From: Strigamia acuminata
Taxonomy: Eukaryota > Arthropoda > Chilopoda > Geophilomorpha > Linotaeniidae
Assembly: GCA_949358305.1 (NCBI GenBank)
Contig: CASHSZ010000053.1
Location: 62,001-126,000, forward strand
DNA: 64,000 nt
Reading direction: 5' to 3'
Numbering within the stretch: position 1 is the first letter of the stretch; every line of letters begins with the position of its first letter. Under the pieces are notes generated by a model. That model was not told the origin of the DNA. It worked only from the letters and a program-made list of their open reading frames with translations, and searched no databases. The position numbers were made by a program, and so were the translations under genes. Shown piece by piece: positions 38,842 through 50,489 of the stretch.

Positions 38842-41300
38842 ATATCTTCATAACTAGGGGGAAGCATCAATTGCAAACCATTGCAGGTTTCATGATTTTT
38901 CTCAGCAAGCTTTTTCTCTCGCTGTAAGAAAGCTGACCTTTCAGCGTCAGTCAAGTATGCTTTATACTTTTCTTCAATGCGAAGTTGATTGACTTCCATG
39001 AATTCGTTTAATTCTGAGAATTTCCCAGGGTCTGGTGCGTTAGACATCATTAGAATATTTTTTGAATATTCGTTGAGACCAGCACGAAACTGATCGTCGG
39101 CAGTTGCATCGGTTACTTCATGAGGCACCCTGCCAAGCAGATTCTCTGCCCTAAGCATATACGAATGTAAGCTTTCGCCTTTTCGTTGCTTTAAGCTTCT
39201 CCAAAGCATTTTGATGTCTTCGCTCGATTCTCCAAACTTAAACATAAATTTGGTAACGAAGTCATCCCACTTCGTGAAGTTTCGACGACGAAACCATTCT
39301 TTGACGTCTCCGACTAGCATTTTTGGTACTAGATGGTCTAGAGCGCTTTCACAACCGAAATTGTGCTCTTTGCCTAATTCAAACACTTCTAGTAAGAAAT
39401 TGGACCCTGCTCGCCAGGATCCATTATAGGCATGAGGGACTACTCGATCCCATCGAATAAATCTCTCGTCATTCGCTCTATGAGTCCACTTATCGGATGT
39501 GAACTCGCTAATTTTTTGCAAAATGACTTTATCTCTTCTGTCCTTTTGCTGATTGCCGACATTCTGTCGTAGAAGTTGGTCAATCTCAGCTTTCGTGTAA
39601 AAAGCTTGGTTCGGGCTTCTACCACGCGTTCTATGACGCGAGCGCCCTCTCACACTTGGGTGTGAGGAGTCAGTATCAGACGCTGACTCGTGATTCGCAA
39701 AATTTGGCGGCGGATCGGGGTCAGGAGGATCGTTATCGTTTGGCGGACGACGATCTCCATCTGGAGGTCCCCTTCTACCATGATTGTCATTCGAATTATG
39801 GCCACCTGAGTGGCCATTGCCATGTCCATGTGGGTCGTCCCCTCCAGGCGGATCTCCGTCTGGTGGACCTCCACGATATCTTGGTCCGTCTCGAATGTCT
39901 TCGGGACATCCACGTTTGGACGAGCCATCTCGCGGATTATCATGTGCTCGGCCATGATCACGTGATTCCTCACGCTGTTTGTTCTTGTCAGCCAACATTC
40001 CGAGTAATCGGTCACTGTTGCTAAAGAACTGGTCCGTATTCTGCGAAGCCTTCGGCGGATGATATTCGGTCGGGTCCGGTTGTCGTTTTCGCTTCTTGCG
40101 ACCATGACGGCTGCCACGGCTGCTACGACTACTTCGCGAGTCATCACTATCGGTCCAACTGGATTGGCGACTGAGCTTCGACTCAGTTGAATTCAAATTA
40201 ATCAACGAAGGTGATTTTGGAGCACCTTTTTGCAAAACTGGGTTTGGTTTCGCAAACATCGAATCACTTGAGGTAGCTTGCACACGTTGCACAACTTCCT
40301 CGAATTCTTCCTGTGCTTTTAATAAATCGGCACGAAGAATTTCGTTTTCACGAGCTTGGGCTGCTAAGTCGGCACGCAATAATTGCTCTGCAGTGCTCAG
40401 ACTTCTAGCATTTTGACCAGCGTCAATTACTGACCGCTGTTGAGCGAGAAATAATTCATTTTCTCGCTGAGCTAATCTCTTAGCTCTGGCTGCCTGTTCT
40501 ATTGAACATTGATCTAGCTGTTGAGAAGAAGGGTTAACTTGCTTCTGTTTAGCTTGTGAATTTAATTCGGCAGTCATGAGATTGGAATTTGCAATTCTCA
40601 AATTCTCATTAGCAGCCTCTAAATCTTTCTGGGCTTGATTTAGCTGCTGTTGCATCTTTTGATGCTCTTCGTCAGTTATTAGCCATGAAGCCTTTTCCTG
40701 CTCGAAGTTTAGCAACTGTACATTATCGTGTGCACGTTGTCGCTTAAGTTCTGCATTTTGCTGTTGTAACTCAGCATGTTGCCTCTCGAACTCGATTTGC
40801 AAGCTAGTCTTGAGCGTTTCGACTGCTTTTTGGCTATGTTTTTCAACCATTGCCTGGTGGAGTTCTTCCACCGTCATCTCATCGATGACTTCCACTCCGG
40901 CGAGCCTAGCTTGCTCGCGAAGTGCGTCTATCATTGTGACACGCACTGGAGAAGAAGAAACCTCCGAGTCGGGCGGTTCTCTACCTTGCAGCAGCAAAGG
41001 TGAGGAGTGCATCGAATGTTCGGCACTGGATGATTGAACTTGTGTTGACGCATTCAAATCATCTTTATGTTGCTTGGAATAGCCGCTTCCAGTCGGAATA
41101 TTCAAATTCGACTGGCCGTTAAACGGTTGCGACGTTTGTTCTTCCAAACACGGCGTGCCGTCGTTCACGCTCACAGTTTGATCCATTGCTTCAAACTGTT
41201 CTTCAATCGCTGGAACTTCAGAATCCACGACTTGTAATTCGATCGCCAATTGTTTCTTCGCTGGTCGTCCTCGTGGTCTCTTTTCGCTTGGAGTCGCCAT
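38842..41300 (-). pseudogene. Element B gag, 5' part (matrix-like and capsid), truncated by element A
   Basis: An 818-codon open frame from ATG at 41298-41300 to the insertion point, continued in frame at 29317-29843. N-terminus: an AT-hook KRPRGRPAKK at residues 7-16, which is unusual in Gag. About 165-345 is a Gln/Glu/Ala-rich region with heptad character, probably a long coiled coil. About 380-590 is Arg/Ser/Asp/Gly/His-rich and disordered. About 620-790 resembles a Ty3-type capsid (WTHRANDERFIRWDRVVP, WFRRRNFTKWDDFVTKF, RKGESLHSYMLRAENLL). The zinc knuckle lies in the 3' part. It is broken only by the insertion, which occurred near the end of the capsid domain. Confidence 0.92.
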
Positions 41301-41396
41301 TTTTCAATGAAGACAGAGAAAGGAAAGATAAGAAAGACAAGCAAGATAAAAATGGCGGGTAAATTTTAACTGACAAAAATTTATACAATTGATAGT

Positions 41397-41414
41397 ATCC
41401 CGGACGGGCCCCCA
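41397..41414 (-). promoter_or_regulatory. Primer-binding site of element B (tRNA-Pro)
   Basis: Two bases from the 5' LTR the element reads TGGGGGCCCGTCCGGGAT, which differs at one of 18 positions from the well-known retroviral tRNA-Pro primer site TGGGGGCTCGTCCGGGAT. Confidence 0.88.
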
Positions 41415-41416
41415 CG

Positions 41417-42386
41417 TGCTGCGATCCGGGTTTTTATCACACTTATTCCTAATAAATAAGCGCGAAACCGCAGGTGAATGCTTTAAAATAAGGCTTATAT
41501 CGCGGCCGTAAATTATCTAGGGTTAATTTAATAAGAAGAAATAAAAAGACAGTTTTATCAATAAAATATACACTTTTTATTCGTTTAATTACAATGACTA
41601 GTATGAAATATGTATTTATTAAAAGCGACAAGTCGCGAAATAAAAGGAGCGGGAAAAAGAGAACAATGGAAGGGCTTGCAACGACTGTTGCAAGCTACAA
41701 AGCGCGGCGAATGCGCTTGACAACCAAAGTTGTTAGGAAAATGGCTTTCGCTATTTTCCTCTCGACACTCACACGTACAATGGTCCTGGGACGATGGTTC
41801 ACGGTGAGTCTTCTGCAGCTCGTACGACGGCTCGGCGGCGGTGGTTCACGTCTGCAGGCGTCCGTTCACGTTCGATGGCGGTGGCAACAGTTCGCGCTGC
41901 TGCGACGGCGATGGTTCACGCGACACGGGAACTTCTACTTCTCGATTCGATAGCTGGAATTAGCGACGGCTAATTCAAGCAAGATTGCTGGCTTTGTAAG
42001 TCGTTACAAAGCAAGCTGGTGAAACTTGACGGTTACACGGTCCACTGTCAATACGTATTGTCGGAGCAAATATCGCAGTGATGTTGTGGGTTGTGTATTT
42101 TTGTCAAGAGTCCCGATTGAAGCTAGGGCGCGAGCCCGGCACGCTTCAATATTGCGCAGATAATCTGCGCAATTAGCTGAAACTGGTGCAACAAAGGATT
42201 ATTGCCCAATATTGCACCATAACGGTTAATTATCGTTTTCACCCCAGCCAACCTGAGGTGATATGTGCCTAGGGAAGTTTCCTCCCCTTCGTCACATGAT
42301 CTGACTTGGCGTGTGCCACAGTCAAATTAATTAGAAGACACAATTAATTTATCTTCTAAGTTGGTGAAATATTTGAGATCACCACA
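41417..42386 (-). repeat. 5' LTR of element B (970 bp)
   Basis: Partner of 21071-22040. Its right end CACCACA is followed by ACCC (42387-42390), the target duplication, and then directly by the rest of the interrupted 36-bp satellite unit. Confidence 0.96.
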
Positions 42387-45300
42387 ACCCTTTGGAGATT
42401 CTTGAAAAATCCCCCTTGGGGGACCCTTGGGAGATTCATGAAGAATTCCCGTCTGGGGACCCTTGGGAGATTCTTGAAAAATCTCTCTTGGGGGACCCTT
42501 GGCAGATTCATGAAGAATTTCCTTTGGGGGACCCTTGGAAAAATGCTGGAAAAATGCTGGAAAAATGCTGGAAAAATGCTGGAAAAATGCTGAAAAAATG
42601 CTGGAAAAATGCTGGAAAAATGCTGGAAAAATGCTGGAAAAATGCTGGAAAAATGCTGGAAAAATGCTGGAAAAATGCTGGAAAAATGCTGGAAAAATGC
42701 TGGAAAAACGCTGGAAAAACGCTGGAAAAACGCTGGAAAAACGCTGGAAAAACGCTGGAAAAACGCTGGAAAAACGCTGGAAAAACGCTGGAAAAACGCT
42801 GGAAAAACGCTGGAAAAACGCTGGAAAAACGCTGGAAAAATGCTGGAAAAACGCTGGAAAAATGCTGGAAAAACGCTGGAAAAATGCTGGAAAAATGCTG
42901 GAAAAATGCTGGAAAAATGCTGGAAAAATGCTGGAAAAATGCTGGAAAAATGCTGGAAAAATGCTGGAAAAATGCTGGAAAAATGCTGGAAAAATGCTGG
43001 AAAAATGCTGGAAAAATGCTGGAAAAATGCTGGAAAAATGCTGGAAAAATGCTGGAAAAATGCTGACAAAATGCTGGAAATCTTCTTTGGAGGACTCTTG
43101 GGAGATTCATGAAGAATTCCCCTTGGGGGACCCTTCGGAGATTCTTGAAAAATTCGCCTTGGAGGACCCTTGGTAGATTCTTGAAAAATCTCCCTTGGGG
43201 GAACCTTTGGAGATTCTTGAAAAATCCCCCTTGGGGGACCCTTGGGAGATTCATGAAGAATTCCCGTCTGGGGACCCTTGAGAGATTCTTGAAAAATCTC
43301 TCTTGGAGGACTCTTGGGAGATTCATGAAGAATTCCCCTTGGGGGACCCTTCGGAGATTCTTGAAAAATTTGCCTTGGAAGACCCTTGGTAGATTCTTGA
43401 AAAATCTACCTTGGGGGACCCTTGGGAGATTCACGAAGAATTCCCCTTAGAAAAATGCTGGAAAAATGCTGGAAAAATGCTGGAAAAATGCTGGAAAAAT
43501 GCTGGAAAAATGCTGGAAAAATGCTGGAAAAATGCTGGAAAAATGCTGGAAAAATGCTGGAAAAATGCTGGAAAAATGCTGGAAAAATGCTGGAAAAATG
43601 CTGGAAAAATGCTGACAAAATGCTGGAAATCTTCTTTGGAGGACTCTTGTTTGATTCATGAAGAATTCCCCTTGGGGGACCCTTCGGAGATTCTTGAAAA
43701 ATTTGCCTTGGAGGACCCTTGGTAGATTCTTGAAAAATCTCCCTTGGGGGACCCTTTGGAGATTCTTGAAAAATCCCCCTTGGGGGACCCTTGGGAGATT
43801 CATGAAGAATTCCCGTCTGGGGACCCTTGGGAGATTCTTGAAAAATCTCTCTTGGAGGACTCTTGGGAGATTCATGAAGAATTCCCCTTGGGGGACCCTT
43901 CGGAGATTCTTGAAAAATTTGCCTTGGAAGACCCTTGGTAGATTCTTGAAAAATCTACCTTGGGGGACCCTTGGGAGATTCACGAAGAATTCCCCTTGGA
44001 AAAATGCTGGAAAAATGCTGGAAAAATGCTGGAAAAATGCTGGAAAAATGCTGGAAAAATGCTGGAAAAATGCTGGAAAAATGCTGGAAAAATGCTGGAA
44101 AAATGCTGGAAAAATGCTGAAAAAATGCTGGAAAAATGCTGGAAAAATGCTGGAAAAATGCTGGAAAAATGCTGGAAAAATGCTGAAAAAATGCTGGAAA
44201 AATGCTGGAAAAATGCTGGAAAAATGCTGGAAAAATGCTGGAAAAATGCTGGAAAAATGCTGGAAAAATGCTGGAAAAATGCTGGAAAAATGCTGGAAAA
44301 ATGCTGGAAAAATGCTGGAAAAATGCTGGAAAAATGCTGGAAAAATGCTGGAAAAATGCTGGAAAAATGCTAGAAATCTCCCTTGGAGGACCCTTGGGAG
44401 ATTCATGAAGAATTCTCCTTGGGAGACCCTTGAGAGATTCTTGAAAAATTTCCCTTGGAAGACCCTTGGGAGATCCTTGAAAAATCTCCCTTGGGGGACC
44501 CTTGGCAGATTCATGAAGAATTCCCCTTGGGGGACCCTTGGAAAAATGCTGGAAAAATGCTGGAAAAATGCTGGAAAAATGCTGGAAAAATGCTGGAAAA
44601 ATGCTGGAAAAATGCTGGAAAAATGCTGGAAAAATGCTGGAAAAATGCTGGAAAAATGCTGGAAAAATGCTGGAAAAATGCTGGAAAAATGCTGGAAAAA
44701 TGCTGGAAAAATGCTGGAAAAATGCTGGAAAAATGCTGGAAAAATGCTGGAAAAATGCTGGAAAAATGCTGGAAAAATGCTGGAAAAATGCTGGAAAAAT
44801 GCTGGAAAAATGCTGAAAAAATGCTGGAAAAATGCTGGAAAAATGCTGGAAAAATGCTGGAAAAAAGCTGGAAAAATGCTGGAAAAATGCTGGAAAAATG
44901 CTGGAAAAATGCTGGAAAAATGCTGGAAAAATGCTGGAAAAATGCTGGAAAAATGCTGGAAAAATGCTGAAAAAATGCTGGAAAAATGCTGGAAAAATGC
45001 TGGAAAAATGCTGGAAAAATGCTGGAAAAATGCTGGAAAAATGCTGGAAAAATGCTGGAAAAATGCTGGAAAAATGCTGGAAAAATGCTGGAAAAATGCT
45101 GGAAAAATGCTGGAAAAATGCTGGAAAAATGCTGGAAAAATGCTGGAAAAATGCTAGAAATCTCCCTTGGAGGACCCTTGGGAGATTCATGAAGAATTCT
45201 CCTTGGGAGACCCTTGAGAGATTCTTGAAAAATTTCCCTTGGAAGACCCTTGGGAGATCCTTGAAAAATCTCCCTTGGGGGACCCTTGGCAGATTCATGA

Positions 45301-46917
45301 AGAATTCCCCTTGGGGGACCCTTGGAAAAATGCTGGAAAAATGCTGGAAAAATGCTGGAAAAATGCTGGAAAAATGCTGGAAAAATGCTGGAAAAATGCT
45401 GGAAAAATGCTGGAAAAATGCTGGAAAAATGCTGGAAAAATGCTGGAAAAATGCTGGAAAAATGCTGGAAAAATGCTAGAAATCTCCCTTGGAGGACCCT
45501 TGGGAGATTCATGAAGAATTCTCCTTGGGAGACCCTTGAGAGATTCTTGAAAAATTTCCCTTGGAAGACCCTTGGGAGATCCTTGAAAAATCTCCCTTGG
45601 GGGACCCTTGGCAGATTCATGAAGAATTCCCCTTGGGGGACCCTTGGAAAAATGCTGGAAAAATGCTGGAAAAATGCTGGAAAAATGCTGGAAAAATGCT
45701 AGAAAAATGCTGGAAAAATGCTGGAAAAATGCTAAAAAAATGCTGGAAAAATGCTGGAAAAATGCTGGAAAAATGCTGGAAAAATGCTGGAAAAATGCTG
45801 GAAAAATGCTGGAAAAAAGCTGAAAAAATGCTGGAAGAATGCTGGAAATATGCTGGAAAAATGCTGGAAAAATGCTGGAAAAATGCTGGAAAAATGCTGG
45901 AAAAATGCTGGAAAAATGCTGGAAAAATGCTGGAAAAATGCTGGAAAAATGCTGGAAAAATGCTGGAAAAATGCTGGAAAAATGCTGGAAAAATGCTGGA
46001 AAAATGCTGGAAAAATGCTGGAAAAATGCTGGAAAAATGCTGGAAAAATGCTGGAAAAATGCTGGAAAAATGCTGGAAAAATGCTGGAAAAATGCTGGAA
46101 AAATGCTGGAAAAATGCTGGAAAAATGCTGGAAATCTTCCTTGGAGGACCCTTGGGAGATTCATGAAGAATTCTCCTTGGGAGACCCTTGGGAGATTCTT
46201 GAAAAATTTTCCTTGGAAGACCCTTGGTAGATTCTTGAAAAATCTACCTTGGGGGACCCTTTGGAGATTCTTGAAAAATCCCTCTTGGGGGACCCTTGGA
46301 AAAATGCTGAAACTATGCTGGAAAAATGCTGGAAAAATGCTGGAAAAATGCTGGAAAAATGCTGGAAAAATGCTGGAAAAATGCTGGAAAAATGCTGGAA
46401 AAATGCTGGAAATCTCCCTTGGAGGACCCTTGGGAGATTCATGAAGAATTCTCCTTGGGAGACCCTTGGGAGATTCTTGAAAAATTCGCTTTGGAAGACC
46501 CTTGGTAGATTCTTGAAAAATCTACCTTGGGGGACCTTTTGGAGATTCTTGAAAAATCTTCCTTGGGGGACCCTTGGCAGATTCATGAAGAATTCCCCTT
46601 GGGGGACCCTTGGAAAAATGCTGGAAATATGCTGGAAAAATGCTGGAAAAATGCTGGAAAAATGCTGGAAAAATGCTGGAAAAATGCTGTAAAAATGCTG
46701 TAAAAATGCTGGAAAAATGCTGGAAAAATGCTGGAAATCTTCCTTGGAGGACCCTTGGGAGATTCATGAAGAATTCTCCTTGGGAGACCCTTGGGAGATT
46801 CTTGAAAAATTTTCCTTGGAAGACCCTTGGTAGATTCTTGAAAAATCTACCTTGGGGGACCCTTTGGAGATTCTTGAAAAATCCCTCTTGGGGGACCCTT
46901 GGAAAAATGCTGAAACT
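42387..46917. repeat. Satellite array, segment 4
   Basis: This continues the unit broken by element B. A five-unit 36-bp cassette containing the distinctive GGGAGATCCTTG variant recurs three times, starting near 44371, 45155 and 45477. A 600-bp higher-order unit starting near 46141 recurs from 46741 and is itself cut by element C. Variants such as GCTGAAACTATGC (46306-46318) and GCTGTAAAAATGC (46685-46705) mark individual cassettes. Confidence 0.97.
42701..42880. repeat. Third CG-variant block of the 11-bp unit
   Basis: Twelve consecutive GCTGGAAAAAC units are followed by units alternating between ACGC and ATGC, flanked by pure ATGC units. The neighbouring 36-bp cassette resembles that beside the 13.9-kb block, suggesting the two regions derive from one duplicated segment. 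Confidence 0.9.
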
Positions 46918-48078
46918 TGTAATGAATCGCGTTTCCCGAGCGGTTTGGGACGCGTTTGAAAGACGCCGCGATACAGAAAATCTTGGGAGCCTGGTCCTCG
47001 AGACCTGCCCAGCCGTGAGTGCGCGCCTTATGTCGGTAGCACACACTCCAGATCCCGATCTTTACACGAATATTTATTTTGGCCGGGTATTCCGAGCTAC
47101 TAAAATGGGGGGACAGAATTTGCTTAGCGGTCACCAGAGTCAAGACCCAACGCGCGTCCCGCAACGTATCGTGCAGATCTCAAGATCACACGAAGTTAAA
47201 CGAAACACGTAACGTCCCGACTCACAAGCGTCCGCCTCGCTGTCGAAGTGAAGCGTGAAATGCGTGCTAACGCGTGCGTAACTGGCCTGCACGGTCACTC
47301 AAATCTAAACTAAACTTCAAACTAATGCTTAATTAAGCTAAAGCTCGTGGTGAGCGGCGAAACTAAGCTACGCGCCGAATGCATGAAATAAATAGACACA
47401 AAGATTTCAGTTTGAAAGCCAAGCAAACTTATCCTGCCTAAATAGCGACGCGTCACGGCGCTTAAAACAATACGAAAAGAAGCGGAAAAACAACAGGTTC
47501 AAATGGATAAAACTGTGAGTTAACACTAATAAAGATGAGATGAAAACCTAGAGTCATGTCTCAGAACTACTAGGTGAAAACAAAGCAGCAAGTGAGCTTT
47601 GTGAAGTGAGCTAAGACTCTGCCATGAGCACTGGCTCCAAAGAGCACCTACGCGTTCGGGATACAGAGCTTAACTGAGGAAAAAAGGGAAAAATAGGGTG
47701 AAAGGTAAACTTGGACTCATCCAAGCTCAACCAATCACGGAAGAGTCAAGAGCCAATCAGTACAGTCGGTGCATACTAAGTGTATGACTAACGTCGACGC
47801 GTACTGACCAGAATAGAAATGCAAATGAGTTCGCATCAAAACAATAAACAGAAATAGAAAAACTAGGAAGAGATAAGAGAGAAGTGAGAGAAAGAGAAGA
47901 AAGTTAGGAAAGAGTAAGGGATAAGAAGGGAAGAAATGAGGGAAAATGAGGAGAATTCGGCTAAACATAAGACAAAATGAAAACAATACAAGGTAGGAAC
48001 ACAATTAGGGTTTATTAGAAACACAACACGGGGGAAACAATGCGTACTACTCGTACGCGTGAACACCGGACCGTGACA
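46918..48078 (-). repeat. 3' LTR of element C (1,161 bp)
   Basis: On the plus strand it runs TGTAATGAATCG...CCGGACCGTGACA. It differs from 59105-60265 at one noticed position (GTCGG/ATCGG near 47034). It contains six ACGCGT palindromes and a roughly 110-bp purine-only-like tract. Confidence 0.96.
47845..47957. other. Purine-rich tract in the element C LTR
   Basis: About 110 bases are almost entirely A and G on the plus strand (pyrimidine-rich in the element's sense), with only a few T or C interruptions. It is repeated in the other LTR at about 60032-60144. Such tracts can form triplex DNA or act as nucleosome-depleted promoter DNA; the role here is unknown. Confidence 0.7.
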
Positions 48079-48091
48079 CGCCCCAACCACC
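48079..48091 (-). promoter_or_regulatory. Polypurine tract of element C
   Basis: In the element's sense GGTGGTTGGGGCG precedes the 3' LTR. It is less pure than those of A and B, so the exact primer is uncertain. Confidence 0.55.
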
Positions 48092-48707
48092 AGAGTTTTA
48101 TTGCTCCGGTTAAAATGGCAATGAAACGATACAAAGCAGGAACAGAATCAAAAAACATAATCAAAATCAATAAACAATCGAAATAGACTAGATTCGCCGC
48201 AACCTTAGCGGTCTTAAACTTAAGAATGATGCGATAACAAAAGAAAATGACTAAATCAAATATTCGCGTCAAACGCGTTAAATAATAAACGAAACACCAA
48301 CAAAAATGCATTTGGCACTGAGATAAACTCTAAAACTAACAAAAAGTCACCATACAATCCTCGATTGTTGGGAAAACCAACGCCCACCGTGGCCAGCCGC
48401 ACAGCCAAAGGAAGAAAAATTTAAGGGTCATCTCCATCCGGTACGTGATTGCCGGAGGAGGAATGAACATCCTTCGGCCGTGCAGGTGGTCACAGAAGGC
48501 GCGGAAAACACTAGAAAATAAACAAAAATAAATAAATATCACAATCGGTAAAAAATTATCACATTCAGTTATCACAACTTGGAAAACGAAACATAAAAAT
48601 ATAAAATGAACACGCGTTTGAATGGGGTCTTACCCACCCAAACCAAAAAATGCGTAAAACAAAGAGTCACGTTCAGTAAGTCCACACAGGTTAAGTCCAA
48701 AGTCACT
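48092..48707 (-). other. 3' untranslated region of element C
   Basis: No ORF in the element's sense was recognised. It contains two of the element's ACGCGT motifs, near 48271 and 48609. Confidence 0.55.
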
Positions 48708-50489
48708 TTAGTCACTATCTCCTGGAAACACAACACGGAGAATCTCCTCGACCAGGAGCACCACACGACACGCAATTACATCACCAAGTTGGTCCTCGTT
48801 TCGGGGACGATAACGCGTGAGGTTGGACGCGATGAGTTGCTCCAAGGCCCCGATCTGGGTGTCGTCCAACTCGAAGAGAGCCATGGCCTGATTCTCCGGC
48901 CATCCATGCTCTGCCCTCGCGACAGCATAAAAGTACTGCCGCCATAAGTCCGGGTCTGCCTGCAGAAAGGTCGTGGGGTCGCGAAGAGAAGGGCGCTGCC
49001 AATCGAGGGCCCCAAAGGGAAAAAGCTCGTCGAAACCGGTGCGTGCCCACACAGTCGTGGGGAACTCACTCACACGCGTATAACGCATCCAGTCGCTATT
49101 GCTTTGCTGCCGGAAAATTGCTCGCTGGACCGCAGCACTCAAGTCCCTAAAGTTCATACTGGAAACCGCAAGGGGGTTGCAACTGGGACTCGAATCTCCG
49201 CGGGCCTGGCGCTCAAATCTACGCGTCGCCTGCTCGGGGATGACGTCCGGCTCAGGAGCAGGCATGATGGCCTTTCGCTTACACGGGGCGGGCGCGCCCC
49301 CAGCCACTCTTCCCCCAGAAACGCCCCGGATATGCCCCTCCGCAATCTTGGCGAGGGCTCGTCGCTCCAAACGAGTACGCGCTGATTGTTGATGACGCGA
49401 AAATCCACTGCAGTTCCGAGCCAAAAACTGTTCGGGAGTTTCTCCTGCAGCCTTGGGTGCCCCCTGGATGACCGCAGGCGCCCCCGCGGCCCTCCTCACC
49501 GGGACCAAAGCCAACTCTTCCACCTCACAAATGGGCTGCGACGCCTCAATTGCCGGAAGTCCTCCTGCCGCCTCGGTCACATCCCGAATCTCTACAGTGG
49601 AATCCGGCGGAATGGCTCGACGGAGGCGGGCGGCCGCCTGGAGATGGAGCCGACGAAGTTGGGCGATCTCCTCAATCAAATGTTCGTTACGCTCCTCAAT
49701 ACAGCGTACGCGTTCCTGCTCCTCCTCCTCGGGCGTGGCTCCCCATCTGGTCACTGTTTCGGGATCCTCTCTCCTCTGCAGTTCCCTGGAGTGGAGGGGC
49801 CGAGTAATGGTCGGCATCTCGTCCTGGTTGGAATGCCGGATGACATTTATCGAGCTCGTGCCGTCCGGTAATCCGCGCAACATCACTGGTAACGGGGGTG
49901 CACAAGCTCCCTCCACCGGGACAATCGAGTTCATCGGCGGATATTGCCAATTTCTAGGTCTAATCCCAGCCGCCGTGGCCTCCGACACGGTGTTCCTCCA
50001 GAACGTTTCGTGGCGGCGGACGAAACGCGTTGTCGCGTACGCGTCACCTCGAATTACTTGGAACTCCTCTGGCCATCTGAACTGAGAGAGATCCCGCCTG
50101 TCCCAAAAAGGCTTACGGAGCGCCATCGCCTGAAGCCGGCGCATCCAAATTTTAAATGGGCCACGGCGGAGGGCGCCTTTTCCCTTGCACGCCGGGCATT
50201 CCTTGGTCCCACGCTCGATGTGCCCCCAACCCGAGCAGTAGGGACATATCTCGAAGTTAGGGAATCCTCCCTCTTTTGGATGATCGGGGTGCCATGGCGG
50301 AATCAAGATCGGTCCACCGGCATATAAATCCGGAACCGGGTAGGGCGGCTTGTAGGTCCCCCGACGCGTTGAAGAACGTGGACGCGGATCTGGACATTGT
50401 TCCGCTCCCGGCGCTCCCTCGTCGTCCCAAAGCCCTTCATCAGTGGAAACGTCATCAAGACTCTCGTTGTCACTGTCCGAGTCCGACAT
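48708..50489 (-). CDS. Element C ORF3: protein with DnaJ-like double zinc motif
   Basis: A 593-residue ORF with its own ATG, between pol and the 3' LTR. Residues 1-30 are acidic and Ser/Asp-rich. Residues 82-89 read CPYCSGWG and 98-105 CPACKGKG: two CxxCxGxG motifs, spaced as one zinc site of the DnaJ (Hsp40) cysteine-rich domain. There is no J domain. About 255-300 is a Glu/Arg/Leu-rich likely coiled coil. The middle is Ala/Pro-rich and basic. The last 150 residues are Trp/Phe/Leu-rich and look folded, ending acidic. No signal peptide or membrane segment is present, so it is not an envelope protein. In the element's sense TCTGTAATCTAG lies about 20 bases before the ATG and may be a 3' splice site for a subgenomic mRNA. 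I do not recognise the overall family. Confidence 0.75.
   Translation of the reverse strand: MSDSDSDNESLDDVSTDEGLWDDEGAPGAEQCPDPRPRSSTRRGTYKPPYPVPDLYAGGPILIPPWHPDHPKEGGFPNFEICPYCSGWGHIERGTKECPACKGKGALRRGPFKIWMRRLQAMALRKPFWDRRDLSQFRWPEEFQVIRGDAYATTRFVRRHETFWRNTVSEATAAGIRPRNWQYPPMNSIVPVEGACAPPLPVMLRGLPDGTSSINVIRHSNQDEMPTITRPLHSRELQRREDPETVTRWGATPEEEEQERVRCIEERNEHLIEEIAQLRRLHLQAAARLRRAIPPDSTVEIRDVTEAAGGLPAIEASQPICEVEELALVPVRRAAGAPAVIQGAPKAAGETPEQFLARNCSGFSRHQQSARTRLERRALAKIAEGHIRGVSGGRVAGGAPAPCKRKAIMPAPEPDVIPEQATRRFERQARGDSSPSCNPLAVSSMNFRDLSAAVQRAIFRQQSNSDWMRYTRVSEFPTTVWARTGFDELFPFGALDWQRPSLRDPTTFLQADPDLWRQYFYAVARAEHGWPENQAMALFELDDTQIGALEQLIASNLTRYRPRNEDQLGDVIACRVVLLVEEILRVVFPGDSD

Larger units (their letters stand above)
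21071..42386 (-). mobile_element. LTR retrotransposon B (Ty3/gypsy-type), interrupted by element A
   Basis: The outer element runs from LTR to LTR over 21.3 kb on the minus strand. Without the nested 8,998-bp element A and one 4-bp duplication it would be 12,314 bp, which is long for this superfamily. Flanking ACCC at 21067-21070 and 42387-42390 is a 4-bp target duplication; removing the element restores a perfect 36-bp satellite unit. Order in the element's own direction: 5' LTR, tRNA-Pro primer site, gag (split by A), pol in the -1 frame, spliced ORF3, polypurine tract, 3' LTR. The LTRs differ at about three of 970 positions by eye. Confidence 0.96.
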
